Shown: positions 32,985 through 42,350 of the stretch, one piece after another | How the letters are laid out: every line of letters starts with the position of its first letter | Numbering within the stretch: the stretch's first letter is position 1 | NCBI RefSeq assembly: GCF_005154805.1 | Contig: NZ_CP039727.1 | Coordinates: 5,205,501-5,269,500 of the forward strand | Length of the DNA stretch: 64,000 nt | Reading direction: 5' to 3' | Source of the DNA: Bacillus sp. S3 | GTDB taxonomy: Bacteria > Bacillota > Bacilli > Bacillales > Cytobacillaceae | Position numbers and translations under genes: made by a program | Notes under the pieces: generated by a model | Database searches by the model: none | The model's input: only the letters and a program-made list of their open reading frames with translations | Told to the model about the DNA's origin: nothing

Positions 32985-34226
32985 TTAATATTCTGGATAT
33001 AGTGTAAATTTGCTTGTTAATGCTTCAACGCGTCCACGGGCTTCTTCAAGTTTCGCTTCGTCTTCGTGATTCTTCAATGTGAAAGCGATGATGGATGCGA
33101 TTTCGTCCATATCTTCCAAACCGAAGCCGCGGCTTGTAACAGCTGCCGTTCCGATCCGGACACCGCTAGTGACAAACGGGCTTAGTGTTTCGTATGGAAT
33201 CGTATTTTTATTAACCGTAATGCCGACTTCATCAAGTACCTTCTCAGCCACTTTTCCTGTAAGGCCAAGCGGCGTTACATCCACAAGCAATAAGTGGTTG
33301 TCCGTTCCGCCGGAAACAAGCTTAAGTCCTTCTTTTTGCAAACCTTCTGCAAGGCGCTTGGCATTGTCAATAATATGCCCGGCATATACTTTAAAGTCAT
33401 CCTGCAATGCTTCACCAAAGGCAACTGCTTTTGCAGCAATCACGTGCATTAATGGACCGCCTTGAATACCAGGGAAGATCGATTTATCAATTTTCTTGCC
33501 GAATTCCTCTTTACACAGGATCATCCCGCCGCGAGGACCGCGCAATGTTTTATGTGTTGTTGTTGTGACAAAATGTGCATATGGTACTGGATTTGGATGC
33601 AGTCCAGCCGCAACAAGTCCAGCGATGTGTGCCATATCGACCATAAAGTAGGCACCGACTTCATCTGCAATTTCGCGGAATTTCGCAAAATCAATTTCAC
33701 GCGGGTAGGCGCTGGCACCTGCAACGATTAACTTCGGCTTGTGTGTGAGTGCTTTTTCGCGAACATCTTCATAATTAATGCGGTGGGTCGTTTCATCGAC
33801 ACCATATTCAACAAAGTTATATTGAATACCGCTGAAGTTGACTGGGCTGCCGTGTGTTAAATGGCCGCCATGGGAGAGGTTCATACCGAGAACGGTATCG
33901 CCTTGCTCAAGGATGGTGAAGTAGACAGCCATATTTGCTTGTGCCCCTGAATGCGGCTGCACGTTCACATATTCCGCACCGAAAATTTCCTTCGCACGGT
34001 CGCGAGCGAGGTCTTCAACGATATCGACATATTCACAGCCGCCATAATAACGGCGTCCTGGATAGCCTTCTGCATATTTATTGGTTAACACAGATCCTTG
34101 TGCTTCCATTACTGCTTCACTGACAAAGTTCTCTGAGGCAATCAATTCGATTTTCGAGCGCTGACGACCTAATTCTTTCTGAATCGCTTTAAAAACGAGC
34201 TCGTCCGCTTGAGACAAATGCTTCAT
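32985..34226 (-). CDS. glyA: Serine hydroxymethyltransferase
   Basis: 413 residues. PLP enzyme that converts serine and tetrahydrofolate to glycine and methylene-tetrahydrofolate, feeding purine, thymidylate and methionine synthesis. PLP lysine in [15 protein letters not shown]; the [22 protein letters not shown] and [13 protein letters not shown] motifs are intact. The ATG at 34226 follows AAAAAGGGGGAAGG. A pair of PurR-like boxes lies upstream. Confidence 0.97.
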   Translation of the reverse strand: MKHLSQADELVFKAIQKELGRQRSKIELIASENFVSEAVMEAQGSVLTNKYAEGYPGRRYYGGCEYVDIVEDLARDRAKEIFGAEYVNVQPHSGAQANMAVYFTILEQGDTVLGMNLSHGGHLTHGSPVNFSGIQYNFVEYGVDETTHRINYEDVREKALTHKPKLIVAGASAYPREIDFAKFREIADEVGAYFMVDMAHIAGLVAAGLHPNPVPYAHFVTTTTHKTLRGPRGGMILCKEEFGKKIDKSIFPGIQGGPLMHVIAAKAVAFGEALQDDFKVYAGHIIDNAKRLAEGLQKEGLKLVSGGTDNHLLLVDVTPLGLTGKVAEKVLDEVGITVNKNTIPYETLSPFVTSGVRIGTAAVTSRGFGLEDMDEIASIIAFTLKNHEDEAKLEEARGRVEALTSKFTLYPEY

Positions 34227-34282
34227 AATTCCTTCCCCCTTTTTATGTATGAAAAAGCAAGATTTTAGAAAATTCCCTTTTC

Positions 34283-34291
34283 ATTTTAGCA
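34283..34291 (-). promoter_or_regulatory. Extended -10 promoter of glyA
   Basis: TGC-TAAAAT on the minus strand, 57 bp before the glyA start. The -35 region is poor, typical of extended -10 promoters. Confidence 0.45.
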
Positions 34292-34375
34292 CGAAACAGA
34301 TAGAAAAGGTATCGTTTTTCGTATTTTCCAGAACAAACAATAAAAATCGGTTTGCCAATCGGTTAATGGCCATTG

Positions 34376-34419
34376 ATTTACGAACAATAATCTATTTGTT
34401 GGTCATAATGTTCGTATAT
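34376..34419. promoter_or_regulatory. Inverted PurBox pair, PurR operator of glyA
   Basis: ATTTACGAACAAT (34376-34388) and, inverted, AATGTTCGTATAT (34407-34419). Each matches the B. subtilis PurBox AWWWCCGAACWWT at 12 of 13 positions, with 18 bp between them (16-17 is usual). glyA belongs to the PurR regulon in B. subtilis. Confidence 0.7.
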
Positions 34420-34447
34420 AACCCAAAGCCAACTCTCACCTTGAAAT

Positions 34448-34499
34448 GGTGCCTGACACCCTTTGCAACCCTCAGATAGGAGTAATGGTGCCTGACACC
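34448..34499. repeat. GGTG-N5-CACC repeat pair, 39-bp period
   Basis: GGTGCCTGACACC at 34448 and 34487, exactly 39 bp apart, 7 bp before the ywlG stop codon. The following bases (CCACTATGTGCAG) continue like a third spacer into ywlG. Confidence 0.9.
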
Positions 34500-34506
34500 C
34501 TTTCCA

Positions 34507-35073
34507 CTATGTGCAGCTGAGATTCTCGGTGTCTTTTTCGTAGATGGCTCTGGCGCCGCCGATTAGTTTGGGCCGTACTTTTGCTAAGGTGACATAGGCA
34601 TGGCCGACGGTTTTTTGCTTGACGCGGACCGGCACAGCGACATGCTTCAAGTGCATGCCGATTAAGGTGTGGCCGATATCAATTCCCGCGTCCGCCTTCA
34701 CGAACTCTACTACGACGGCATCGTCCATATTCGCGAAAGCGAAGGTTGCCATGGCTCCGCCCGCTTTGCGGACAGGCACGACAGAAACTTCATCAAAACC
34801 GCGCTGTACAGCGACGGAGCGTTCGACAACCAATGCCCTGTTTAAGTGCTCACAGCATTGGAAGGCCAAATGGATGCCTGTTTCTGCTTGTAGTTTTTTC
34901 AATTGGCGGAAAATCATTTCGGCTACCTCAAGAGTGCCAGAGGTTCCGATTCGTTCACCCATAACCTCGCTTGTACTGCAGCCGACGACCAGCAGCTGCC
35001 CCGGCTTCAACGCTGCCTGCTCTTGAAAGTCTGATAAAATTGCCTCAAGTTCATTTTTCCAGTCTTGAATCAT
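34507..35073 (-). CDS. ywlG: YwlG/UPF0340 family protein
   Basis: 188 residues, the normal size of this conserved Firmicutes family (TIGR01440). [28 protein letters not shown] N-terminus, the [12 protein letters not shown] motif and a hydrophobic core are present. Its biochemical function is unknown. Located between glyA and rpiB as in B. subtilis, 16 bp after rpiB. Confidence 0.9.
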   Translation of the reverse strand: MIQDWKNELEAILSDFQEQAALKPGQLLVVGCSTSEVMGERIGTSGTLEVAEMIFRQLKKLQAETGIHLAFQCCEHLNRALVVERSVAVQRGFDEVSVVPVRKAGGAMATFAFANMDDAVVVEFVKADAGIDIGHTLIGMHLKHVAVPVRVKQKTVGHAYVTLAKVRPKLIGGARAIYEKDTENLSCT

Positions 35074-35089
35074 AAGCTTTGCCCTTCTT

Positions 35090-35536
35090 TCAAAGATGCT
35101 TATTCTCGTACTCCGTTACTTTTCCAACACGGCCGGCATGTCGTCCGCCTTCAAATTCCCCTTTTAGCCAAATTTCTGCGATATCACGAGCCAGCCCAGG
35201 TCCGATGACACGCTCGCCCAGTGCAAGCATATTTGAATCATTGTGCGCACGCGTTGCTTTGGCACTAAATGTATCATGGACAAGAGCACAGCGGATGCCT
35301 TTCACTTTGTTAGCGGCAATACTCATGCCGATTCCCGTTCCACAAACCAAAATGCCGCGATCAAACTCACCGCTTGCTACCTTTTCAGCAACCGGCAGTG
35401 CGTAATCCGGAAAATCCACGGATGTTTCGCAATCACAACCGAAATCCACATATTCAATCTGTAATTCATCTAATAATTCAGCGATAACTTTGCGAATATT
35501 GATACCGCCATGGTCTGAAGCTAATGCAACTTTCAT
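35090..35536 (-). CDS. rpiB: Ribose-5-phosphate isomerase B
   Basis: 148 residues. Interconverts ribose 5-phosphate and ribulose 5-phosphate in the pentose phosphate pathway. RpiB/LacAB fold with ALASDHGG at the N-terminus, [16 protein letters not shown] with the active-site Cys, and [20 protein letters not shown] at 35536 after AGGAGG. Confidence 0.93.
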   Translation of the reverse strand: MKVALASDHGGINIRKVIAELLDELQIEYVDFGCDCETSVDFPDYALPVAEKVASGEFDRGILVCGTGIGMSIAANKVKGIRCALVHDTFSAKATRAHNDSNMLALGERVIGPGLARDIAEIWLKGEFEGGRHAGRVGKVTEYENKHL

Positions 35537-35717
35537 TCTAAAATCCTCCTAATCTGTTCAGTAAATTCTGCTTTCATTTTGACACATTGGCAAAAAGTTT
35601 TAAAGCTTTAAAGCAAAAGAAATGCTCCCTTTTTGAAGAGAGCTTGGATCGTTCAAAGATTTATTTTTTTGCCGTTTTACCTCAATGTTTGAAGGACCTT
35701 CCGCATTAGATCTCTTC

Positions 35718-36164
35718 CTACGATTTTAGTTTTTCAATTGCCTTCTCAATTAATTCATTTAATTCGCGGTATGTGGCCTCATACATCCCAAGACTCCCGC
35801 CGTATGGATCGACGACATCAGGATTGAACGTTTCATCACCGCTGCCGTATTCCTTTAACGTATAAACCTTCACGACTGCCTGTGGGAATTGCTGCTGAAT
35901 CGCGAACTTATGGGAGGCAGTCATCGTTAAAATCAGATCAGCCCATTCGACCTCAACATCCGTTAACAGGCTCGAACGATGGTTGTGTGAAAGCTTGTTA
36001 CGCTCTAGCACCTGTTTCGCATGCTGCGATGCCTCATTGCCGGCTGCAGCATAAATCCCAGCCGATTTTACTTCGATTCCGTCGAGGTGCTTATTTTTCA
36101 AAATTGCCTCAGCCATTGGACTCCTACACGTATTTCCTGTACAAACAAACAAAACGCGCGGCAC
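35718..36164 (-). CDS. ywlE: Protein-arginine phosphatase, low-molecular-weight type
   Basis: 148 residues. P-loop [14 protein letters not shown]: nucleophile Cys7 and Thr11, the residue that selects phosphoarginine in B. subtilis YwlE. The general-acid loop DVVDPYG is present near residue 116. It would reverse McsB arginine phosphorylation in the heat-shock and protein-turnover system. Start GTG at 36164 after AAAGGGGG. A 180-bp gap separates it from rpiB. Confidence 0.93.
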   Translation of the reverse strand: MPRVLFVCTGNTCRSPMAEAILKNKHLDGIEVKSAGIYAAAGNEASQHAKQVLERNKLSHNHRSSLLTDVEVEWADLILTMTASHKFAIQQQFPQAVVKVYTLKEYGSGDETFNPDVVDPYGGSLGMYEATYRELNELIEKAIEKLKS

Positions 36165-36296
36165 TTGTATGCCCCCTTTCCCTTACTTCCGAATTAACAG
36201 GTGCAAGCCCTGATGATAACCTTCACTATACTACAGAGATCTCCCACATTCAAAAAAAAGCCTCCCCCCGAACAAGTCGATAGAAAGCAAAAACTT

Positions 36297-36387
36297 GGTG
36301 CCTGACACCGTTAACCACACAGCGATAGGAGTATTGGTGCCTGACACCGTTAACCACTCCTCGATAGGAATAATGGTGTCAGGCACC
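36297..36387. repeat. GGTG-N5-CACC repeat triplet, 39-bp period
   Basis: Copies at 36297, 36336 (both GGTGCCTGACACC) and 36375 (inverted form GGTGTCAGGCACC), all 39 bp apart. The spacer word CGATAGG recurs in the last codons of the next gene (36431). Confidence 0.9.
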
Positions 36388-36426
36388 GTCTACAAAAGTA
36401 CCATCTACAAGGGCACGGTTTACCAT

Positions 36427-37917
36427 TTAGCGATAGGTGATCGCTTGTTTACCCATTTGTTCCCAGCCGCGTTTGAAGGCGCTGATGGCTACTTTGCGGT
36501 TTTTGGTGGACAGTGGATCGTTAAAGTAAATATATTGGCTGTCATAGCCAGTGATCAGGACACTGTGTTCTTTATACGTAATGGAAATTTTCCCAGTCGG
36601 AGTGTTCCATGTCTGCCAATACTGTGATGGCACGGTATCATACCATGAAGTGACAATCACCCATACCGGTTTTCCGTTATTTAAATGTTTGTAAATCTCT
36701 TCAAAGTTCGAGCCGGTCAAATCCACCATCCGATTCGGCAAGTACTTTTCCCCCAGTTCCGCAATCGGACCGTGATAAACGCCGAGCCCCGGGCGGCTAA
36801 AGGAATACATATCGCCAACAAAGCCCGTATACGGATTGCCGAAGTAAATTTGTCCATTTGTATTTGAATAAGGTGTCGGGTCTCTCCGCACCTGAGAAGC
36901 CAACGTCATTTTATTAGCCTTCACACCGGCATCCTGCAGCAGCATCGCAAGCGACGTCACTTCACAGCCGCGCGGCAGCTCCGGCATTTGCGCGATATGC
37001 GGTGCATCCAGTTCTACTGCTGAAACAGCCCCGCTACCGCCAAGGTAGTACCAATCCCAGCCGCTCTTCATCCAGCCGGTTTTCATGGAACCGTCAGCAT
37101 TCAAGTAGTACCAATTTCCCCGGTCAAGTACCCAGCCGGTGGCCATATCCCCGTTCTGATTCAGGAAATACCATTTACCTCCAGACCAAATCCAGCCCGT
37201 CTGCATCGCCCCGCTGCCGTTTAAGTAATACCAGCGATTCGAGCTTTTCACCCACCCGGTCTGCATCGCGCCTGAACCATCAAGATAATACCACTTGCCT
37301 CCATCCAGCGCCCAACCAGTGGCCATGACGCCATTCTGCTGAAGATAATACCATTTGCCGCCGGACCAAACCCAACCCGTCTGCATCGCCCCGCTATTTT
37401 TTAAAAAATACCACTTGCCTTGATAAAAGAGCCAGCCTGTCTGCATTGCTCCTGTTTGATCAAGAAAATAGCGGCTGCCGTTATCGGTGATCCAGCCTGT
37501 TTGCATGTCGCCATTTTGTCCATAGTAAAACCAACGGCCATTATCCCAAACCCAGCCTGTTACGGCAACGGTTACCTCTATTGCATATGTATTTCCTGCC
37601 CCATCATCTGCCGTTATTTTCAGGATGGTGTTTGCAGGCTGCTTGGCAATCTCCGCCTCAAATCTGCCTTCCGCATCGGCTTGTGTTGAACTGAGAAGGG
37701 CGCCTATTTTGTTTTCCACCACGACACTTGCATTCGGGAATGTAATCCCTTTGATGACTGTCGTTTGATTGGTAACCTTTTCCACCAACTGAATTTGGAC
37801 TTGATCATTCGCCGTCACAGAAGCGCCGGTTTCATCAGCTAATGCCAGTTTTGGAAAAATAGCTTGAGAGATTGCGATTAAAAAGATAAATAGCATCGTC
37901 GGTACTTTCCACTGCAC
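36427..37917 (-). CDS. Secreted C39-like peptidase with choline-binding-type repeats
   Basis: 496 residues from the GTG at 37917 (GGGGAGGG upstream); the longer frame to 37971 would add a non-signal N-terminus. Signal peptide 1-28 (FLIAISQAIFPKLALADE). A short beta domain (about 30-125), then nine or so repeats of the TGWxxxxGKWYYLxxxGAMQ kind (about 130-320), then a C39-like papain-fold domain with RGCEVTSLAMLLQDAG (Cys), the HSVLITGYD (His) and YIYFNDP (Asp) elements. Likely exported and bound to the wall; the peptide substrate is unknown. Inserted between ywlE and mntP relative to B. subtilis. Confidence 0.88.
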   Translation of the reverse strand: MQWKVPTMLFIFLIAISQAIFPKLALADETGASVTANDQVQIQLVEKVTNQTTVIKGITFPNASVVVENKIGALLSSTQADAEGRFEAEIAKQPANTILKITADDGAGNTYAIEVTVAVTGWVWDNGRWFYYGQNGDMQTGWITDNGSRYFLDQTGAMQTGWLFYQGKWYFLKNSGAMQTGWVWSGGKWYYLQQNGVMATGWALDGGKWYYLDGSGAMQTGWVKSSNRWYYLNGSGAMQTGWIWSGGKWYFLNQNGDMATGWVLDRGNWYYLNADGSMKTGWMKSGWDWYYLGGSGAVSAVELDAPHIAQMPELPRGCEVTSLAMLLQDAGVKANKMTLASQVRRDPTPYSNTNGQIYFGNPYTGFVGDMYSFSRPGLGVYHGPIAELGEKYLPNRMVDLTGSNFEEIYKHLNNGKPVWVIVTSWYDTVPSQYWQTWNTPTGKISITYKEHSVLITGYDSQYIYFNDPLSTKNRKVAISAFKRGWEQMGKQAITYR

Positions 37918-38030
37918 CTGGTTTCCCTCCCCTAAATACTTTTTACGATTTTCATAGATTGGTATTATCAAATATTACCAGTTCTATTCTACCATATTTA
38001 GGAATAGTTTTTGAAAGATTCAGACTCCTC

Positions 38031-38579
38031 TTACCAAAATGGTGCCAGCAGCTTCAAGCCAAAGCCAAGTAAAATCGCGCCGCCTAGTGCCTCGCTGTAG
38101 GTCCCAAGCCAGCCTTGCACCTTTCTTCCAAGCAGCAGCCCGGCCCATGTTTGCACGGTGGCCACGATTCCAAAGCATAAAAGCACCATTATGGTTTTTG
38201 CTCCGTATATGCCTAGGGTTAAGCCCACGGAAAAGCTATCGAGGCTCACGCTTAAAGCAAATAACAATAAGCCGAAGCCAACGGGTGTAATGACTTTTTC
38301 GTCGCCCTTTTTTAGCGTCGACCATACCATTTGGATCCCCAATACAATCAGAAGTAAACCGCCGATAAAGGTGGCAAATGCACCAAATTTCTCCGATAAA
38401 AACTTACCCGCAATTAAACCAACGAGCGGCATCCAAACGTGGAATAAACCAATCGTAAGGCCAATATGGAAAATTTTCTTCAGCCTCAGGTTGTACATCC
38501 CCATTCCAAGCCCGACCGAGAATGCATCCATCCCCAGAGCAAATGCCATAATTACAAGTGTAACCACTTCACCAACCAT
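38031..38579 (-). CDS. mntP: Manganese efflux pump MntP
   Basis: 182 residues, six membrane helices. Both signature repeats are present: [14 protein letters not shown] in helix 1 and [16 protein letters not shown] in the second half, with the paired Asp residues used for Mn(II). Start ATG 38579 follows GGAGGTTGAT; the frame upstream to 38636 lacks a ribosome site. Equivalent to B. subtilis ywlD. Confidence 0.92.
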   Translation of the reverse strand: MVGEVVTLVIMAFALGMDAFSVGLGMGMYNLRLKKIFHIGLTIGLFHVWMPLVGLIAGKFLSEKFGAFATFIGGLLLIVLGIQMVWSTLKKGDEKVITPVGFGLLLFALSVSLDSFSVGLTLGIYGAKTIMVLLCFGIVATVQTWAGLLLGRKVQGWLGTYSEALGGAILLGFGLKLLAPFW

Positions 38580-38657
38580 CCCCGAAATCAACCTCCGCCC
38601 CCTTGGACTAACTAACCTAAGCATATGCACGTCCAAACCAATTTAGAAGTCACAAGC

Positions 38658-38766
38658 GGTGCCTGACACCATAAACCACCTAACGACACTAGAAAGATTA
38701 AAAATGGTGCCTGACACCGTTAACCATCTATCTAAAGTAGATAGGGGATAAACGGTGTCAGGCACC
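38658..38766. repeat. GGTG-N5-CACC repeat triplet, 48-bp period
   Basis: Copies at 38658, 38706 (GGTGCCTGACACC) and 38754 (GGTGTCAGGCACC), exactly 48 bp apart. The second spacer holds a hairpin ATCTATC/GATAGGG-type. It ends 6 bp before the ywlC stop. Confidence 0.9.
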
Positions 38767-38771
38767 AGTGG

Positions 38772-39815
38772 TTATTCTGTAATGAGTTTGTGTCCGGCTG
38801 CTTTTTGCAGGCGGTTCATGATGGCGTAGCCTACGCCGTCAGCGGGGAAGGTTTCGCTAAAGATGATGTCGACGTTTTCTTGGTTGAATCTGCGAAGCGT
38901 ATCGTAAAGCGCGGCAGCAACCGTTTCAAGCTCCGCACGCCTTCCGCAGGCAAGTACTAGATCCGCATCATACCCGGATACATTCTCCTCCGTCGTTAGT
39001 ACCCCGACCCGGAGTCCGGCCGAACGCTTTTCAGCTACCAGACTTTGAAGAAATTCCGCAGTCCCTGACACCATAAAAAGCGGGGCATTCGGCGCGTAGT
39101 GACGATATTTCATTCCCGGAGCCTTTGGCCGGGCGGCTTCGTCCGACAAAGCGGCATCGACGCGAACCTCTCCGATTACGGCTTCAAGCTGCTCCTTTGT
39201 CACCCCGCCCGGCCTTAAAATCACCGGCACTGCCTCCGTGCAATCCACAACGGTTGATTCGACGCCGACCCCCGTTGCGCCACCGTCAAGCACACCGGCA
39301 ATTTTTCCGTTTAAATCATCCAATACATGCGCGGCGTTCGTTGGGCTTGGTTTGCCCGAGCTGTTGGCACTTGGCGCAGCAATCGGCAGTCCGCAGACCT
39401 TCAACAGCGCCAGCGCCAGCGGATGGTCCGGCATGCGCACCGCAACCGTATCGAGTCCAGCTGTGGCTTTTTCCGACAGAACGCCCTCTTTTCTTTTAAA
39501 AATAATCGTCAGCGGGCCAGGCCAAAATGCGTTCATCAGCGTTTCGGCCTTCGCAGGAACCTCGGCTGTAAATCTAGCAAGCTGCTTCCGTTCCGCGATG
39601 TGAATAATTAACGGATTATCTCCAGGCCGCCCCTTTGCCGAAAAAATTTTCGCAACCGCTTCGTCACTTTCCGCATTGCCGCCAAGTCCGTAAACCGTCT
39701 CTGTCGGCAAGGCCACCACTTCATTTTTTCGTAAAAAATCCGCTGCATCCACAACTTGTGGATTATTTTCAAGATTATCCACATATTTATCCACTTTCCA
39801 AACCTTTGTGTTCAT
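38772..39815 (-). CDS. ywlC: L-threonylcarbamoyladenylate synthase (Sua5 type)
   Basis: 347 residues. Makes threonylcarbamoyl-AMP for tRNA t6A modification. N-terminal YrdC domain (VVALPTETVYGLGGNAESD, KGRPGDNPLIIHI, PIAAPSANSSGKPSPT) and a C-terminal Sua5 domain linked through SPGMKYRHYAP-like PGMKYRHYAPNAPL. ATG at 39815; its upstream region is a DnaA-box cluster. Confidence 0.95.
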   Translation of the reverse strand: MNTKVWKVDKYVDNLENNPQVVDAADFLRKNEVVALPTETVYGLGGNAESDEAVAKIFSAKGRPGDNPLIIHIAERKQLARFTAEVPAKAETLMNAFWPGPLTIIFKRKEGVLSEKATAGLDTVAVRMPDHPLALALLKVCGLPIAAPSANSSGKPSPTNAAHVLDDLNGKIAGVLDGGATGVGVESTVVDCTEAVPVILRPGGVTKEQLEAVIGEVRVDAALSDEAARPKAPGMKYRHYAPNAPLFMVSGTAEFLQSLVAEKRSAGLRVGVLTTEENVSGYDADLVLACGRRAELETVAAALYDTLRRFNQENVDIIFSETFPADGVGYAIMNRLQKAAGHKLITE

Positions 39816-40036
39816 AGTTATCCACCTTTATCTACGATGGGCCTTTTATCGAAATTTGGCGAAATTAGACGGAAAGGCCCATATTTTTCAGCTAATACGT
39901 TTGAAAGTATAAAAGAAGGTGGGGATAAAAACAAGTTTTATCCACAAATTGTGCATAACTTCTTTGAAAAAGTGGATAACTTTGTGGATATATCCACAAT
40001 TAGATAGAAAATTTTAAAAATAACGAGTTATCCACA
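39757..40036. promoter_or_regulatory. DnaA-box cluster around the ywlC start
   Basis: Three perfect TTATCCACA boxes (39775, 39938, 40028) and about seven with one mismatch (39757 and 39920 on the minus strand, 39787, 39818, 39971 minus, 39983 minus, 39990) within 280 bp. It spans the ywlB-ywlC gap and both gene ends. B. subtilis has DnaA-box clusters outside oriC, and I recall one at ywlC; they titrate DnaA or regulate initiation. Confidence 0.8.
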
Positions 40037-40446
40037 TTTAAAACGTGTCGAATATGTTCTGACTCAAAAAATTCAACGGGCAACTCTTCCTGCCCTGTCC
40101 TTTGAAAGCCCATTAATTCAAAAAACGGCAGGGCCACGCTTTTATTAGTTGCCAAAAACAAGCTTTTCATCCCTTTTTCTTTCGCCAATTGAACCATTTG
40201 ATCAAACAGCACGACAATTTCCTTATCCGCTTGTCCGGGTGAGACCACAAGTGAACGCAGGAGCCCGTTTTCCCCAAACACCTCCATCCCTAGCGACCCT
40301 CGAAGCGAACCGTCTGCATTCTCTAGCAGCAGAAAGTAGTCAACCGTTTCGTCCGTTAGGCCATCTGTCCCAAGGTTTGCCCTTGATAGAAACTCTCGTA
40401 AACTGCTCAAATCCTGTTTATTTGCCTTGCGAATCAACGCCTGCAT
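40000..40446 (-). CDS. ywlB: GNAT-family N-acetyltransferase
   Basis: 148 residues. ATG 40446 follows AGAGGTGGAT; the frame to a GTG at 40455 would swallow the ribosome site. Short GNAT fold: LRSLVVSPGQADKEIVVLF gives the beta4 and acetyl-CoA loop region, then SLFLATNKSVALPFFELMGFQRTG matches motif B. Acceptor unknown. Same position as B. subtilis ywlB. Confidence 0.8.
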   Translation of the reverse strand: MQALIRKANKQDLSSLREFLSRANLGTDGLTDETVDYFLLLENADGSLRGSLGMEVFGENGLLRSLVVSPGQADKEIVVLFDQMVQLAKEKGMKSLFLATNKSVALPFFELMGFQRTGQEELPVEFFESEHIRHVLNVDNSLFLKFSI

Positions 40447-40581
40447 TCCATCCACCTCTTTTTAAGATTCTACTCTATTACTATGAGAAAATAGGAAAAA
40501 TAGAACAGTGGGGCTTTTGAAATCTATTAAAAATATTTTTCAGCCCCTCTTCGCGTGGATTTTAAAATGGAAGAGGGCGAT

Positions 40582-41097
40582 CCGCTGATTGAAGCGGTGC
40601 ATCCGCTGATTGAAGTGAAGTATCCGCTGATTGAAGCGGCGCATCCGCTGATTGAAGCGGCGTATCCGCTGATTGAAGCGGCGTATCCGCTGATTGAAGC
40701 GGCGTATCCGCTGATTGAAGCGGCGTATCCGCTGATTGAAGCGGCGTATCCGCTGATTGAAGCGGCGTATCCGCTGATTGAAGCGGCGTATCCGCTGATT
40801 GAAGCGGCGTATCCGCTGATTGAAGCGGCGTATCCGCTGATTGAAGCGGTGCATCCGCTGATTGAAGTGAAGTATCCGCTGATTGAAGCGGCGCATCCGC
40901 TGATTGAAGCGGCGTATCCGCTGATTGAAGCGGCGTATCCGCTGATTGAAGCGGCGTATCCGCTGATTGAAGCGGCGTATCCGCTGATTGAAGCGGCGTA
41001 TCCGCTGATTGAAGCGGCGTATCCGCTGATTGAAGCGGTGCATCTGCTGATTGAAGTGAAGTATCCGCTGATTGAAGTGAAGTATCCGCTGATTGGC
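40582..41097. repeat. Large 21-bp tandem array, 25 units, core CCGCTGATTGAAG
   Basis: Units begin at 40582 and repeat every 21 bp with no drift to 41086. Most are identical; variants (GCGGTGCAT, GTGAAGTAT, GCGGCGCAT ends) recur in the same order at units 1-3 and 13-15, showing a 252-bp block duplication. It is open on both strands (PLIEAAY on plus, NQRIRRF on minus), because 21 is a multiple of 3. Neither frame has a ribosome site, and the minus one runs through the spoIIR terminator, so I treat it as non-coding. Confidence 0.92.
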
Positions 41098-41142
41098 TAG
41101 CAATAACTTTTTTAATCGAGAAAGCTGTCCATTTAAAAGGTG

Positions 41143-41172
41143 AAAAACCAGCCCGCTCGGGAACTGGTTTTT
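41143..41172 (-). terminator. Terminator of spoIIR
   Basis: AAAAACCAG (41143-41151) and CTGGTTTTT (41164-41172) with an inner CCCG/CGGG; it overlaps the spoIIR stop codon. Confidence 0.85.
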
Positions 41173-42157
41173 AATGAAAGATTTTCTCCCACATATCCAC
41201 AACGAAGAATTTCACTTTCACTGGCTCTTCATCTTCGGCCGTGTACACAGGAGCATCCGTGCCGGACTTCTTCTTCGACTTTTTCACTTCACTTTTTTTA
41301 GCCGGCATAGCTTGTTCATCCATGACCGGACTGTTTTTACTGATTTTACGATGATCGTTTTCTTCGCTTTCTGCCTTTTCCCCATCCGTATCCTCAGCCG
41401 TTGTCTCTTCCTTCAACGTTTTCTCTTTCGCTGGCTCGACCTCTTTTTCCGACAGTTTCACGTCGCCCTTCACCGGCTTTACGTCCTCATCCCCTGACTT
41501 CACGTCTTTATTCACCGGCTCCACACCCTCATTCGCCGGCTTCACGTCTTCCTTGGGCTCCGATTTATCTGCCTTCAACTCCGCCACAGCCTCTTTCCCA
41601 CTCACCGTTTCAGCCTTCGCCACCTGCTTTTCTTCTTCAAACCCCTCACTTACCGCAACACCATTTGAAAAATCAAGGAAACATAACGGCGGGTAGAGCA
41701 CACACCACCAGTTCGCGCCTTCCCCTTTACCCAAAGTAATCAAAATCGCTTGATACTCACCAGCCGGGTATAAAAATTGACCATATAATTTCGTTGGAAA
41801 CTGTACTTTACCGAACTCGACCTTCACTGACTGATTCGAGCCTTGTTCGCGCACTACTTTTTCCGCAATCGCCTGAATCTCAGGGAGCCTCGTCGTCATA
41901 ACTGTTTTCGCTTCCTGCATCGAGGTTAAATCCTGTACCCAAAGGGTAATCTGCGCATTCACTGCATCGCGCACCTTGCGTTTAATCGCTTGATCCTTTT
42001 CAAAATCACTATTGGCAAGAATCCGAAGGCGAATCGCTTCCCCCGGAATCACAATTGACTCCTTCGCCGCCGCTTCCGTCTTTGGCATATATAAATTCAA
42101 CATTGTCCCCAATGATAACACCACTAAATATCCCCACACTGCTAATCTGCTTCTCAT
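41171..42157 (-). CDS. spoIIR: Stage II sporulation protein R with a low-complexity insert
   Basis: 328 residues from the ATG at 42157 (MRSRLAVWGYLVV); B. subtilis SpoIIR is about 224. The secreted signal that activates SpoIIGA to process pro-sigma-E in the mother cell. Signal/anchor helix 5-25, the family region IPGEAIRLRILANSDFEKDQ and GEGANWWCVLYPPLCFLDF, then about 120 residues rich in Glu, Lys, Asp, Val with a loose EDVKPxxxD repeat, before the conserved end VKVKFFVVDMWEK. The insert is the odd part; the core looks intact. Confidence 0.9.
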   Translation of the reverse strand: MRSRLAVWGYLVVLSLGTMLNLYMPKTEAAAKESIVIPGEAIRLRILANSDFEKDQAIKRKVRDAVNAQITLWVQDLTSMQEAKTVMTTRLPEIQAIAEKVVREQGSNQSVKVEFGKVQFPTKLYGQFLYPAGEYQAILITLGKGEGANWWCVLYPPLCFLDFSNGVAVSEGFEEEKQVAKAETVSGKEAVAELKADKSEPKEDVKPANEGVEPVNKDVKSGDEDVKPVKGDVKLSEKEVEPAKEKTLKEETTAEDTDGEKAESEENDHRKISKNSPVMDEQAMPAKKSEVKKSKKKSGTDAPVYTAEDEEPVKVKFFVVDMWEKIFH

Positions 42158-42350
42158 CTTGAGCACCGTCCCTTCGCTATCAACATTGTGGACAAAATGC
42201 CAAAATCTTAAACTAGCAAATTTTAATATTTTTGCTAAAACGCTAAACAATCCAAAAAAATTAAAAAAAATAATAATTAGAAGAGAAATGGCAAAAACTT
42301 ACCTATATGCAGGAAAACTTAACATGATCAGCAAAAGGGGTATGAGAAGG

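Noticed and set aside
40540-41202. Open frames on both strands over the 21-bp array
   Set aside because: A 21-bp unit without a stop is open in that frame by arithmetic. No ribosome site was found, and the minus frame crosses the spoIIR terminator and stop region.
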